Part shown: positions 1 to 6,951 of the stretch, in pieces
How the letters are laid out: every line of letters begins with the position of its first letter
Numbering within the stretch: the first letter of the stretch is position 1
NCBI GenBank assembly: GCA_964645835.1
Contig: CAZYDG010000019.1
Location: 1 to 26,417 of the forward strand
DNA: 26,417 nucleotides
Direction of reading: 5' to 3'
DNA from: CAZBME01 sp964645835
GTDB lineage: Bacteria; Desulfobacterota; Syntrophia; Syntrophales; UBA8958
The notes under the pieces: model-generated
The model's database searches: none
The model's input: only the letters and a program-made list of their open reading frames with translations
What the model was told of the DNA's origin: nothing
Position numbers and translations under genes: made by a program

Positions 1-168
1 CCCTTTCTAAACAGCTTGAAAAGCTCAACCCATTCCTGCTAAGAAAGGCTATGGAAAAGAAACTCAAAACGATCTTCTCACACATCAAACCGGGGTAACT
101 TTCTTTATGAGGCAACGTTACCTCTTGTCACTACACTTTCGGTAACATGTTAAGCTGAGGCAACGGGC
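1..168 (+). mobile_element. Insertion sequence, 3' end only (left copy)
   Basis: Bases 31-168 recur as a reverse complement at 26280-26417, with two mismatches by manual alignment (149 and 154, both G versus T). The segment holds the C-terminus of an open frame (stop at 96-98) and about 70 bp of non-coding end. The likely outer boundary is near 168, where the two copies stop matching. The decamer TGAGGCAACG occurs twice in direct orientation (108-117 and 156-165), and 109-124 is a near-perfect 16-bp palindrome; both could be transposase-binding sites. The rest of the element lies outside the window, so neither the family nor the terminal inverted repeats can be established. Confidence 0.75.
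3..98 (+). CDS. Transposase-like protein, C-terminal 31 residues only
   Basis: A frame open from the window edge to TAA at 96-98 encodes a Lys/Leu-rich tail ending in KTIFSHIKPG. It lies in a segment that is repeated in inverted orientation at the other window edge. A frame reaching almost to the end of a repeated element is what a transposase gene looks like. No catalytic DDE or other domain is visible because the N-terminal part is outside the window. The transposase call therefore rests on repeat context, not on homology I can show. Confidence 0.5.
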   Translation, partial: LSKQLEKLNPFLLRKAMEKKLKTIFSHIKPG

Positions 169-182
169 TTGGCCTCAGTTGC

Positions 183-375
183 CAAATCCACCACAAATTC
201 CAGCAAAGTACCATTGGAGAGCAGCGTGGCATCGGTCTTCCGCCTCAGGGGATTTTTCCATCCTTTCGTATGTATGGGTGACACATGATAAGATCCGGGA
301 GAAATTCTATTCGCCTCCAGACCAATACCACACTGCTCTTGGTCAATCCATCCGAAAGCAGTGGGGCATCGGCCT
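183..375. repeat. Palindromic intergenic repeat, family C, copy 1 plus an arm fragment
   Basis: A left arm at about 217-259 (GAGAGCAGCGTGGCATCGG and onward) pairs imperfectly with a right arm at 297-340 (GACCAATACCACACTGCTCT at its end). The loop between them is about 37 nt. A conserved lead-in (CCAAATCCACCACAAATT) starts at 183. The same lead-in and arms recur near 8213-8371, and lead-in plus left arm near 11522-11590. A further left-arm-like fragment lies at 354-375 (AAGCAGTGGGGCATCGGCCT). The short frames that can be drawn through it on both strands follow the palindrome and are not convincing genes. I recognise nothing in 376-451. Confidence 0.7.
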
Positions 376-451
376 TGCTCGCAATGACGCTTCAAGTTTC
401 TCAGGCGTTGTGGGGCATTTTTGAAGGCATTTTGGGGGATTTACAAACACA

Positions 452-480
452 TTGACATTTACGGAAAAAAACAGTATAAA
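452..480 (+). promoter_or_regulatory. Sigma-70-type promoter for the pycA-pycB pair
   Basis: TTGACA at 452-457 and TATAAA at 475-480 are separated by exactly 17 bp in an A/T-rich stretch, 94 bp upstream of the pycA start. The -35 box matches consensus fully and the -10 box at five of six positions. The promoter lies just downstream of the family C repeat. No operator dyad is evident around it. Confidence 0.7.
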
Positions 481-573
481 AACCAATTTGCATATACAGT
501 ATTAATATCCTTGCTGGAAGGCAAACCTGTTTTTTCCGGCTAATTAATCAGTGTAAAATCAGGAAGGTAGCCA

Positions 574-2031
574 ATGAGTGTTGAAAAAAAGATCAAGAAA
601 GTTTTAATTGCCAATCGGGGAGAGATTGCATTGCGAATCATGCGGACCGTCAAGGAAATGTCTCTTGATGCAGTCGTCATTTATGAAAAGCCTGATTCGG
701 ATGCCTATTATGTCCGTTTGGCAGATGATGCGATCCTCATCGGTGATGGTCCCCGAAAGGACTATCTGAATATTGAAAAGATCATCTGGGCGGCCAAGAA
801 GAGCGGTGCTGATGCTATTCATCCCGGCTACGGCTTCCTCTCCGAGAACCCCGATTTTTCTGAGGCATGCCAAAAGGCTGGAATCATTTTTATCGGTCCG
901 CCGCCTGATGTGATCAAAAACCTGGGCAATAAGGTCACGGCCCGGAATATAATGGAAAAAGCCGGTATCCCTTTCATTCCGGGCACATCTGATCTCGTTC
1001 AGGTGGGAGAGGGTATCAATGACGCCTTCTCGTTTGCTAAGAAATGCGGATATCCCGTCATGCTTAAGGCATCGTCCGGCGGTGGCGGCCGGGGCATCCG
1101 TAAGGTGGTCGACGAAGCCGATCTGATGATACAGTTCCCCCTGGCAAGGGCTGAGGCTCTGTCGGCATTCAACGACGAAAGCATTTACATGGAAAAGTGT
1201 ATCGAGGCCCCGCGTCACGTGGAAATCCAGATACTTGCGGATAACCATGGGAATATCATGCACCTGGGATCACGCGACTGTTCCATCCAGAGACGCCATC
1301 AAAAGCTTCTGGAGATTGCGCCTGCCGATTTGCCGCAAGATGTTCTGGATGCCATGTATGAATACGCAATCCGGGCGGCCCGTGAGGCCGGTTATATCAA
1401 TGCGGGAACTGTGGAATTTCTTGTAGATTCCAGAACCAATGAGTTCTGGTTCATGGAGATGAATACCCGGCTCCAGGTGGAGCATACCGTTACGGAGGAA
1501 CTGACGGGAATAGATATCGTCAGGGAGCAGATCCGTATCGCCGAAGGGGGTGTGCTGGATATTCCCAATGAACGTGTCCGCCTCTTCGGCAAGGCCGTCC
1601 AGGTGCGAATTAATGCAGAAGACCCTAAAAACAACTTCATGCCTGAAGGAGGCAAGAGGGTGGAGGTATACCAATCACCCGGCGGACCCGGTGTGCGGCT
1701 CGACGGCGCTGTTTACCAGGGGTACAAGATACCGACGGATTATGACTCCCTTCTGGTCAAAATGACAATCCGGGGTTATAACTGGGAGCAGACGCTTCAA
1801 CGGTTGCGCCGAGCCCTCAAGGGGTTTGTTATCGTCGGACCGAAAACGACGATCCCCTTTTATCTGTCCGTTTGTGACGAGCCTGATTTCAAGGCGGGAA
1901 AGTTCGATACGGGATATCTGGACTCCCATCCGGAGCTCTTCGACTATCCCGAAGCGGAACGCGAAATTGCCAAACTTGGTAAGCTTATCGCCGAGATTCA
2001 CGCCTACAAAACCAATAAGCATGCCTACTAG
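574..2031 (+). CDS. pycA: Biotin carboxylase subunit of pyruvate carboxylase-type enzyme
   Basis: This subunit carboxylates biotin on its partner using ATP and bicarbonate; it is cytosolic. The 485-residue protein has the whole biotin carboxylase fold: an N-terminal domain starting KVLIANRGEIALRI, an ATP-grasp domain with the glycine-rich loop KASSGGGGRGIRKV (165-178), and the signature EMNTRLQVEHTVTEE (295-309) with metal- and bicarbonate-site residues. A C-terminal lobe follows. It carries no biotinyl domain, which sits on the next gene. The start is supported by AGGAAGG at 561-567, 6 bp before ATG. Such subunits serve acetyl-CoA, pyruvate and other carboxylases alike; the adjacent carboxyltransferase makes a pyruvate-type enzyme more likely than accC. 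Confidence 0.88.
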   Translation: MSVEKKIKKVLIANRGEIALRIMRTVKEMSLDAVVIYEKPDSDAYYVRLADDAILIGDGPRKDYLNIEKIIWAAKKSGADAIHPGYGFLSENPDFSEACQKAGIIFIGPPPDVIKNLGNKVTARNIMEKAGIPFIPGTSDLVQVGEGINDAFSFAKKCGYPVMLKASSGGGGRGIRKVVDEADLMIQFPLARAEALSAFNDESIYMEKCIEAPRHVEIQILADNHGNIMHLGSRDCSIQRRHQKLLEIAPADLPQDVLDAMYEYAIRAAREAGYINAGTVEFLVDSRTNEFWFMEMNTRLQVEHTVTEELTGIDIVREQIRIAEGGVLDIPNERVRLFGKAVQVRINAEDPKNNFMPEGGKRVEVYQSPGGPGVRLDGAVYQGYKIPTDYDSLLVKMTIRGYNWEQTLQRLRRALKGFVIVGPKTTIPFYLSVCDEPDFKAGKFDTGYLDSHPELFDYPEAEREIAKLGKLIAEIHAYKTNKHAY

Positions 2032-2086
2032 GCTTGTCGAGTATACTGGAAGGCAGCGATAGAAACGAACAAGGAGTTAAGACGTC

Positions 2087-4015
2087 ATGATGACCATTGA
2101 TAACAGAGTAACGCCCCAGGAGTTGAAAGATAATGGGGTGTCCTATATCCTCGATAAGGTTCGCCGATCTGAAGGCTATTTTGTTACCAACACGGAAAGG
2201 GACCTGTCCCAGTCCGATTTCAAGAACCGCATTATGCCCCACACTCAACTGCTCGTTGCCCAGGAACGGGACAATTCAGGTTTTTTCTCCATAGAAATCA
2301 CTGGAGGCGCTTCAGTTCATGTCGATATGCTGCGCCGGCAGATCAATCCCCTGGAAAAACTGGCGGTACTGAGTGAAAAGATGCCCAATACGCTTTTCCA
2401 GACCCTTTGCCGGGGGATCAATCTTTTCGGTTATCGTCCGTACCCGGAGAATGTCGTTCGGCTGACCGTCAAGACCTTTGCCCGTTATGTCCATGTCTGG
2501 CGCGTCTTTGATTTTTTGAACTACATCCCTAACATGGTCCCCGTTTTTGAAGAGGTGAAGGCCGCCGGTTGCATACTGGAGCCCTCTATTTGTTTCTCCA
2601 CCGGTCCTGAACACACGGATGAGTTTTATGTCAAAAAGGTCAGTGAGATTATTGATGTAACAGGTCATGAAATAATTCTGGCCATCAAGAACCACGCGGG
2701 TCTGGGAACACCTAAAAGGATCGGCGAACTTGTCCGGGCGATTAAACAGAAATATCCCGATCTGATCATCCATTATCACGGCCATAACACGGATGGCGCA
2801 GACATAGGGCGCATTGTTCATGCCGTTCAGAATGGCGCCCGGATTATAGATGCGAGCGACCATGCCTTTACGGGATTCTATGGGCCGCCGCCGCTTTTGT
2901 CCGTCGTCGATATCCTGGAGGATAACGGCTATACTGCCCCGGGGCTTGACCGGCAGGCGGTCATCGACACATCGAGCAAACTGCGTTCGGAGCGTGAATA
3001 TTATAAGGACTTTGAATCTCAATTCCTCGGATTTGATCCAACGGTCCAGATCCATAAACTGCCGGGAGGCGCCACAGGGTCAAGCTTCGAGCAGGCAGTC
3101 AAGGGTGGATTTCTCCACCGGATGCCGGAAATTCTTCAGAAAGAGCTACCCCGTGTGCAGGTCGAACTGGGCAACTGGTGGAGTGTCACTCCTGGATCGC
3201 AAATCCTCTGGACAACGGCCGTCAATAACGTTCTGAAAGGGGAACGGTACAAGGATGTCTCCGATGATCTGAAAAACCTGATGCTGGGCCGTTACGGCGA
3301 ATTTCCGTTCTACCGCCCGGCGGATGAAATATACCGGCGCGTCTTCGGTGATGAATGGAAGAGTATTGTCGAATGCGATACGTGTTACCAGAAGATCGAT
3401 GATGTGGACATCGATGTCGAACGAAAGATTCTGGAGCACCGCCTGGAACGCTCCGCGACAGATGATGAACTGGTTCTGTATCTCCAGCATCCGAACGATG
3501 CCGTTAACTTTTTCAAATTTGAAGCAATGTACGGCAAGACCTGGGTTCTTTCGCCGAAGATATGGTTCAGGCGGGGCGGTTTCAAGCCGGGTGAAAAATT
3601 CGAAGTCCCCGATGCCTTCGGGAAGCTCCACTCCATCGAGATTGGCCCCCAAAGGAAGACCAGTTCGGGGGATACGGCCACCTATTTGATCATCGATCAT
3701 CACCTGGAACCGATAGTGACTGAGCAGGAAGAGGGCGATGAAAAAGCACAGAAAAAAAAGACCCTGTCACCAAAGGAAATCGATGCCGCGTGGAAGGTCG
3801 GCGATATCCGGGCCCACATAACAGGAACGGTCAATGAGGTCTGTGTGGCCGTCGGTGACGATGTATCATTCGGCCAGGTTCTTCTGGTCCTGGAGGCCAT
3901 GAAAATGCTCAACAACGTTACCAGCGAGGTTAACGGCAAGGTCTCCGACCTTTACGTATCGCCGGGCGATAAGATCGTTATGGGTGATCCCCTGATGTTC
4001 ATTACGAAGGAATAG
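2087..4015 (+). CDS. pycB: Carboxyltransferase/biotin carrier subunit, PycB/OadA-like
   Basis: This subunit should transfer CO2 from biotin to a 2-oxoacid, probably pyruvate to oxaloacetate for anaplerosis. The N-terminal TIM barrel starts with the DRE-TIM motif TERDLSQS (36-43), and RGINLFGYRPYPENVV matches the family's RGxNxxGY..YPDNVV block. The candidate carbamylated lysine lies in IKNHAGLG, and the metal-site histidines lie in IHYHGHNTDG. PGG and VTPGSQ, typical of the conserved carboxylase region, follow. The C-terminal biotinyl domain ends with EAMKM, biotinyl Lys606 of 642. Several usually fixed positions differ: IKDMAGL is IKNHAGL, HTHDTSG is HGHNTDG, and the SGxTSQP region is TGFYGPP. 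Substrate is therefore uncertain; pyruvate carboxylase is likeliest, and a sodium-pump decarboxylase less so because no membrane subunits are adjacent. AAGGAG lies 10 bp before the start. Confidence 0.8.
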   Translation: MMTIDNRVTPQELKDNGVSYILDKVRRSEGYFVTNTERDLSQSDFKNRIMPHTQLLVAQERDNSGFFSIEITGGASVHVDMLRRQINPLEKLAVLSEKMPNTLFQTLCRGINLFGYRPYPENVVRLTVKTFARYVHVWRVFDFLNYIPNMVPVFEEVKAAGCILEPSICFSTGPEHTDEFYVKKVSEIIDVTGHEIILAIKNHAGLGTPKRIGELVRAIKQKYPDLIIHYHGHNTDGADIGRIVHAVQNGARIIDASDHAFTGFYGPPPLLSVVDILEDNGYTAPGLDRQAVIDTSSKLRSEREYYKDFESQFLGFDPTVQIHKLPGGATGSSFEQAVKGGFLHRMPEILQKELPRVQVELGNWWSVTPGSQILWTTAVNNVLKGERYKDVSDDLKNLMLGRYGEFPFYRPADEIYRRVFGDEWKSIVECDTCYQKIDDVDIDVERKILEHRLERSATDDELVLYLQHPNDAVNFFKFEAMYGKTWVLSPKIWFRRGGFKPGEKFEVPDAFGKLHSIEIGPQRKTSSGDTATYLIIDHHLEPIVTEQEEGDEKAQKKKTLSPKEIDAAWKVGDIRAHITGTVNEVCVAVGDDVSFGQVLLVLEAMKMLNNVTSEVNGKVSDLYVSPGDKIVMGDPLMFITKE

Positions 4016-4026
4016 CATAAATTTTC

Positions 4027-4054
4027 TTGACACAGGCCGTCTGCGTGATACGGT
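4027..4054 (+). promoter_or_regulatory. Possible promoter upstream of secA
   Basis: A perfect TTGACA at 4027-4032 is followed after 16 bp by TACGGT (4049-4054), a poor -10 box. If active, the transcript would start near 4061, just before the hairpin at 4078-4105, leaving a roughly 65-nt secA leader that contains that hairpin. The weak -10 keeps this tentative. Confidence 0.3.
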
Positions 4055-4077
4055 TATCGTCATTGTGTAAAGAGAAG

Positions 4078-4105
4078 TCCGGTAACTGATTACCGGATTT
4101 TTTTT
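4078..4105 (+). terminator. Intrinsic terminator or attenuator between pycB and secA
   Basis: A perfect 8-bp stem, TCCGGTAA (4078-4085) with TTACCGGA (4090-4097), encloses a CTGA tetraloop. Eight consecutive T follow at 4098-4105. This is a textbook Rho-independent terminator 62 bp after the pycB stop. It ends only 22 bp before the secA ATG and lies downstream of a TTGACA box. It could end the pyc transcript, attenuate secA, or do both. Confidence 0.85.
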
Positions 4106-4127
4106 GAAGAGAAAAAGGTGTAAAAAA

Positions 4128-6644
4128 ATGATCGGGTCATTATTGAAGAAGATTATCGGAACAAAAAACGAACGAACGATCAAGCAATTGTCGCTTATCC
4201 TTGATGAAGTCAACTACTTTGAGCCCAGAATGACAGCATTGTCCGATGCCGAGCTGACGGCCATGACGGACATATTCAAAAAGCGGCTGGCAGACGGGCA
4301 GAGTCTTGACGATATCTTACCTGAAGCCTTTGCCGCCGTTCGTGAAGCGGCCCGAAGAACCGTAGCGATGCGGCCCTTCGATGTGCAGATTATAGGCGGC
4401 ATTGTACTGCATCAGGGGAAAATCGCTGAAATGAAGACGGGGGAAGGAAAAACCCTGGCGGCAACCATGCCGTTATACCTTAACGCCCTGTCAGGTAAAG
4501 GTGCACATCTGGTAACCGTCAACGACTATCTGGCCCGGCGCGATTCGGAATGGATGGGTCCGATTTATAATATGCTGGGTCTCACCGTCGGTGTCATCGT
4601 TCATGGTATGGAAGACGAAGAACGGCGCAACGCTTATCATGCCGATATTACGTATGGAACAAACAACGAATTTGGCTTCGATTACCTGCGGGACAACATG
4701 AAGTATGACCTCAGTGATTATGTTCAGCGCGATTTTTACTATGCCATTGTCGATGAAGTGGACAGTATCCTCATCGACGAAGCGAGAACGCCCCTTATCA
4801 TTTCCGGACCTTCGGAGGAGTCAACTGATAAGTATTACCGGATCAACCAGGTGATCCCGAGACTGCGGCCCACCCAGGATTATACGATTGATGAAAAGAG
4901 CCGTACCGTAGTCCTGACGGAAGAGGGGGTGCCCAGGGTTGAGCAGTATCTCAAGGTCCAGAACCTCTATGAGCCTAAAAATATCGAGCTTCTCCATCAC
5001 GTCAACCAGGCCTTGAAGGCCCACACGCTTTTTAAGCGGGATGTGGATTATGTCGTAAAAGAAGGGCAAGTCATCATTGTCGATGAATTTACGGGGCGTA
5101 TCATGCCCGGACGGCGATACAGCGACGGGTTGCATCAAGCTCTCGAGGCGAAAGAAAAGGTCAAGATCGAGCGGGAGAACCAGACCCTTGCCTCCGTCAC
5201 ATTCCAGAACTATTTCCGCATGTATGAGAAGCTGGCGGGCATGACGGGTACCGCCGATACCGAAGCGGAGGAGTTCAAGAAGATATACAATCTGGATGTC
5301 GTCATTGTTCCGACGAACAAACCCATGATCCGTGAAGACCATCATGATGTGATTTATAAAACCGAGAAGGAAAAAATCAATGCCGTCATTGAAGAGATCA
5401 AGGCTCTCCATGAGCAAAAGCGGCCCGTCCTGGTAGGAACGATTTCCATCGAGAAATCTGAATTGTTGAGCACATATTTGATGAGGACGGGAATCAAGCA
5501 TCATGTCCTTAATGCCAAGAATCACGAACGGGAGGCGGAGATTGTTGCCCAGGCCGGTCAGGCGGGTATGGTTACCATCTCGACCAATATGGCCGGTCGT
5601 GGAACGGATATCAAATTGGGCGAAGGCGTCGCCGCTCTCGGGGGACTTCATATCCTCGGAACGGAACGTCATGAAAGCCGGCGCATCGACAACCAGCTTC
5701 GCGGCCGGTCGGGCCGTCAGGGCGATCAGGGATCTTCCCGGTTTTATCTTTCCCTGGAGGACGATCTTCTCCGCATATTCGGCGCCGAGAAGATATCTTC
5801 CATCATGGACAAGATCGGCATCGAAGAGAATGAACCTATCGAACACCGTTTCATATCGAAGGCTATCGAAAATGCGCAGAAGCGGGTCGAGGGTCAGAAC
5901 TTCGACATACGCAAGCACCTCCTCGATTTTGACGATGTCATGAACCATCAGCGAAAAGTTATTTATGAACAGCGGCGGAAAGTGTTGACCGGCGATGGTT
6001 TGTGGGCCGATGTTGAAGAGATGATCGATGAAATTGTCGAGGAATTGGTGCCCGGCTATATCGATGAAAAGGACCATCCCGAGGATTGGGACATTAAAGG
6101 CCTCGATGACATAATCTATAGTCAATTTTCCCTGAAACTCGGCTTGATCGAGAAAGGAAAAGAGATGAACGCCGGCCAGATCACGGAATATATCACCGAG
6201 GCCATCAAGGGGCACCTCCGTAAAAAAGAGGCTCAGTTCGGTGAACCCCTGATGGATTACCTTATCAGGATGATCATGCTCCAATCCATCGACAACCACT
6301 GGAAGGACCATCTTCTGGGCATGGACCACCTGAAAGAGGGTATCGGTCTTCGCGGCTACGGCCAGAAGGACCCCGTGAGAGAGTATCAGAAGGAAGGCTA
6401 CGATGCCTTTCTCGCCATGACGTCCCGGATAAAGGAGGACACCATCGAAAAGCTTTGCATGGTCCAGGTGCGAAGTGAGGAAGATGTGGACGAGATCCGT
6501 GATCAGGCCGAGGAGGATTATATACTAAGCCGAGGCGGAGATGAAGAAGCGCCCAAAACCGTGCGGCACGAAAAGAAAATAGGTAGAAATGACCCCTGTC
6601 CTTGCGGCAGCGGGAAAAAATATAAGAAGTGTTGCGGAAAATAG
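4128..6644 (+). CDS. secA: Preprotein translocase ATPase SecA
   Basis: SecA is the peripheral ATPase motor that drives unfolded preproteins through SecYEG. The 838-residue protein is complete. It has Walker A GEGKT (105-109) in EMKTGEGKTLAA, the DEAD-like DEVDSILIDEARTPLIISG, the GTISIEKSE and STNMAGRGTDIKLG segments of NBD2, the QLRGRSGRQGD motif, the scaffold/wing helices, and a C-terminal zinc-binding tail CPCGSGKKYKKCC that contacts SecB or ribosomes. I chose ATG at 4128, which gives the usual MIGSLLKKIIG start with AAAAAGGTG just upstream. An in-frame TTG at 4104 would add eight residues but falls in the terminator T-run. No other sec gene is adjacent. Confidence 0.97.
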   Translation: MIGSLLKKIIGTKNERTIKQLSLILDEVNYFEPRMTALSDAELTAMTDIFKKRLADGQSLDDILPEAFAAVREAARRTVAMRPFDVQIIGGIVLHQGKIAEMKTGEGKTLAATMPLYLNALSGKGAHLVTVNDYLARRDSEWMGPIYNMLGLTVGVIVHGMEDEERRNAYHADITYGTNNEFGFDYLRDNMKYDLSDYVQRDFYYAIVDEVDSILIDEARTPLIISGPSEESTDKYYRINQVIPRLRPTQDYTIDEKSRTVVLTEEGVPRVEQYLKVQNLYEPKNIELLHHVNQALKAHTLFKRDVDYVVKEGQVIIVDEFTGRIMPGRRYSDGLHQALEAKEKVKIERENQTLASVTFQNYFRMYEKLAGMTGTADTEAEEFKKIYNLDVVIVPTNKPMIREDHHDVIYKTEKEKINAVIEEIKALHEQKRPVLVGTISIEKSELLSTYLMRTGIKHHVLNAKNHEREAEIVAQAGQAGMVTISTNMAGRGTDIKLGEGVAALGGLHILGTERHESRRIDNQLRGRSGRQGDQGSSRFYLSLEDDLLRIFGAEKISSIMDKIGIEENEPIEHRFISKAIENAQKRVEGQNFDIRKHLLDFDDVMNHQRKVIYEQRRKVLTGDGLWADVEEMIDEIVEELVPGYIDEKDHPEDWDIKGLDDIIYSQFSLKLGLIEKGKEMNAGQITEYITEAIKGHLRKKEAQFGEPLMDYLIRMIMLQSIDNHWKDHLLGMDHLKEGIGLRGYGQKDPVREYQKEGYDAFLAMTSRIKEDTIEKLCMVQVRSEEDVDEIRDQAEEDYILSRGGDEEAPKTVRHEKKIGRNDPCPCGSGKKYKKCCGK

Positions 6645-6682
6645 AAATCCGCCGACCGAAAGGTTTTGAAACTCAATTTTGG

Positions 6683-6933
6683 GCAGGCTGTTCAAAAATA
6701 TCCAGATGCAAGGCGCGCAAAAGTCGAGGAATGATTCCGGTTCTAAATCAAAGATGATATCAAGGCGGCGAGGAAGAGGCGACGCAGACGTATATAGAAA
6801 TACGTCGAGGAGCCGATGACGAAGACAACGAAGATAGCGCTTTAATTTAGAATTGGAAAGGCGTACATAGAAGTACGTCGAATAACGAGACTTGCAGCAC
6901 AACGCAGCAGATGGGCGTTTTTCAACAGACTGC
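6683..6933. repeat. Palindromic intergenic repeat, family A, copy 1, interrupted
   Basis: The outer arms GCAGGCTGTTCAAAAA (6683-6698) and TTTTTCAACAGACTGC (6918-6933) are inverted repeats with two mismatches. Interior segments (CCAGATGCAAGGCGCGCAAA and GCAACGCAGCAGATG-like) match the second copy at 26160-26278. An apical hairpin, CGTAC (6862-6866) with GTACG (6873-6877), is shared with that copy. Compared with it, this copy carries 124 extra bases at 6735-6858 (family B). The repeat fills nearly the whole secA-argJ gap and ends one base before the argJ ribosome binding site. Any argJ promoter must lie inside it, or argJ is read through from secA. Confidence 0.8.
6735..6858. repeat. Palindromic repeat, family B, nested inside family A
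   Basis: The ends TTCC-GG-TTCTAAAT (6735-6748) and ATTTAGAA-TT-GGAA (6845-6858) form an inverted repeat, and further inward AAAG..GATATC pairs roughly with GATAGCGCTTT. At the apex, ACGTAT (6788-6793) pairs perfectly with ATACGT (6800-6805). The segment is absent from the family A copy at 26160-26278, where GAATGA runs directly into GGCGTAC. That makes it look like a clean insertion. One A flanks each side; no longer target duplication is visible. Confidence 0.7.
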
Positions 6934-6951
6934 TAGAAGGATTAAAATAAA

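Noticed and set aside
179..424. Pair of 81-codon frames on both strands left of pycA
   Set aside because: Both run through the family C palindrome, have no clear ribosome binding site or domain, and mirror each other because of the inverted repeat.
2087..2250. Apparent loss of the metal-binding TxRDxxQS motif in the carboxyltransferase
   Set aside because: My first alignment used MPHTQLL; the true motif is TERDLSQS a few residues earlier, so the aspartate is present.
4821..6329. 502-codon minus-strand frame opposite secA
   Set aside because: It lies entirely within a complete, motif-rich SecA gene and has no recognisable domain; long antisense frames are common opposite well-conserved genes.
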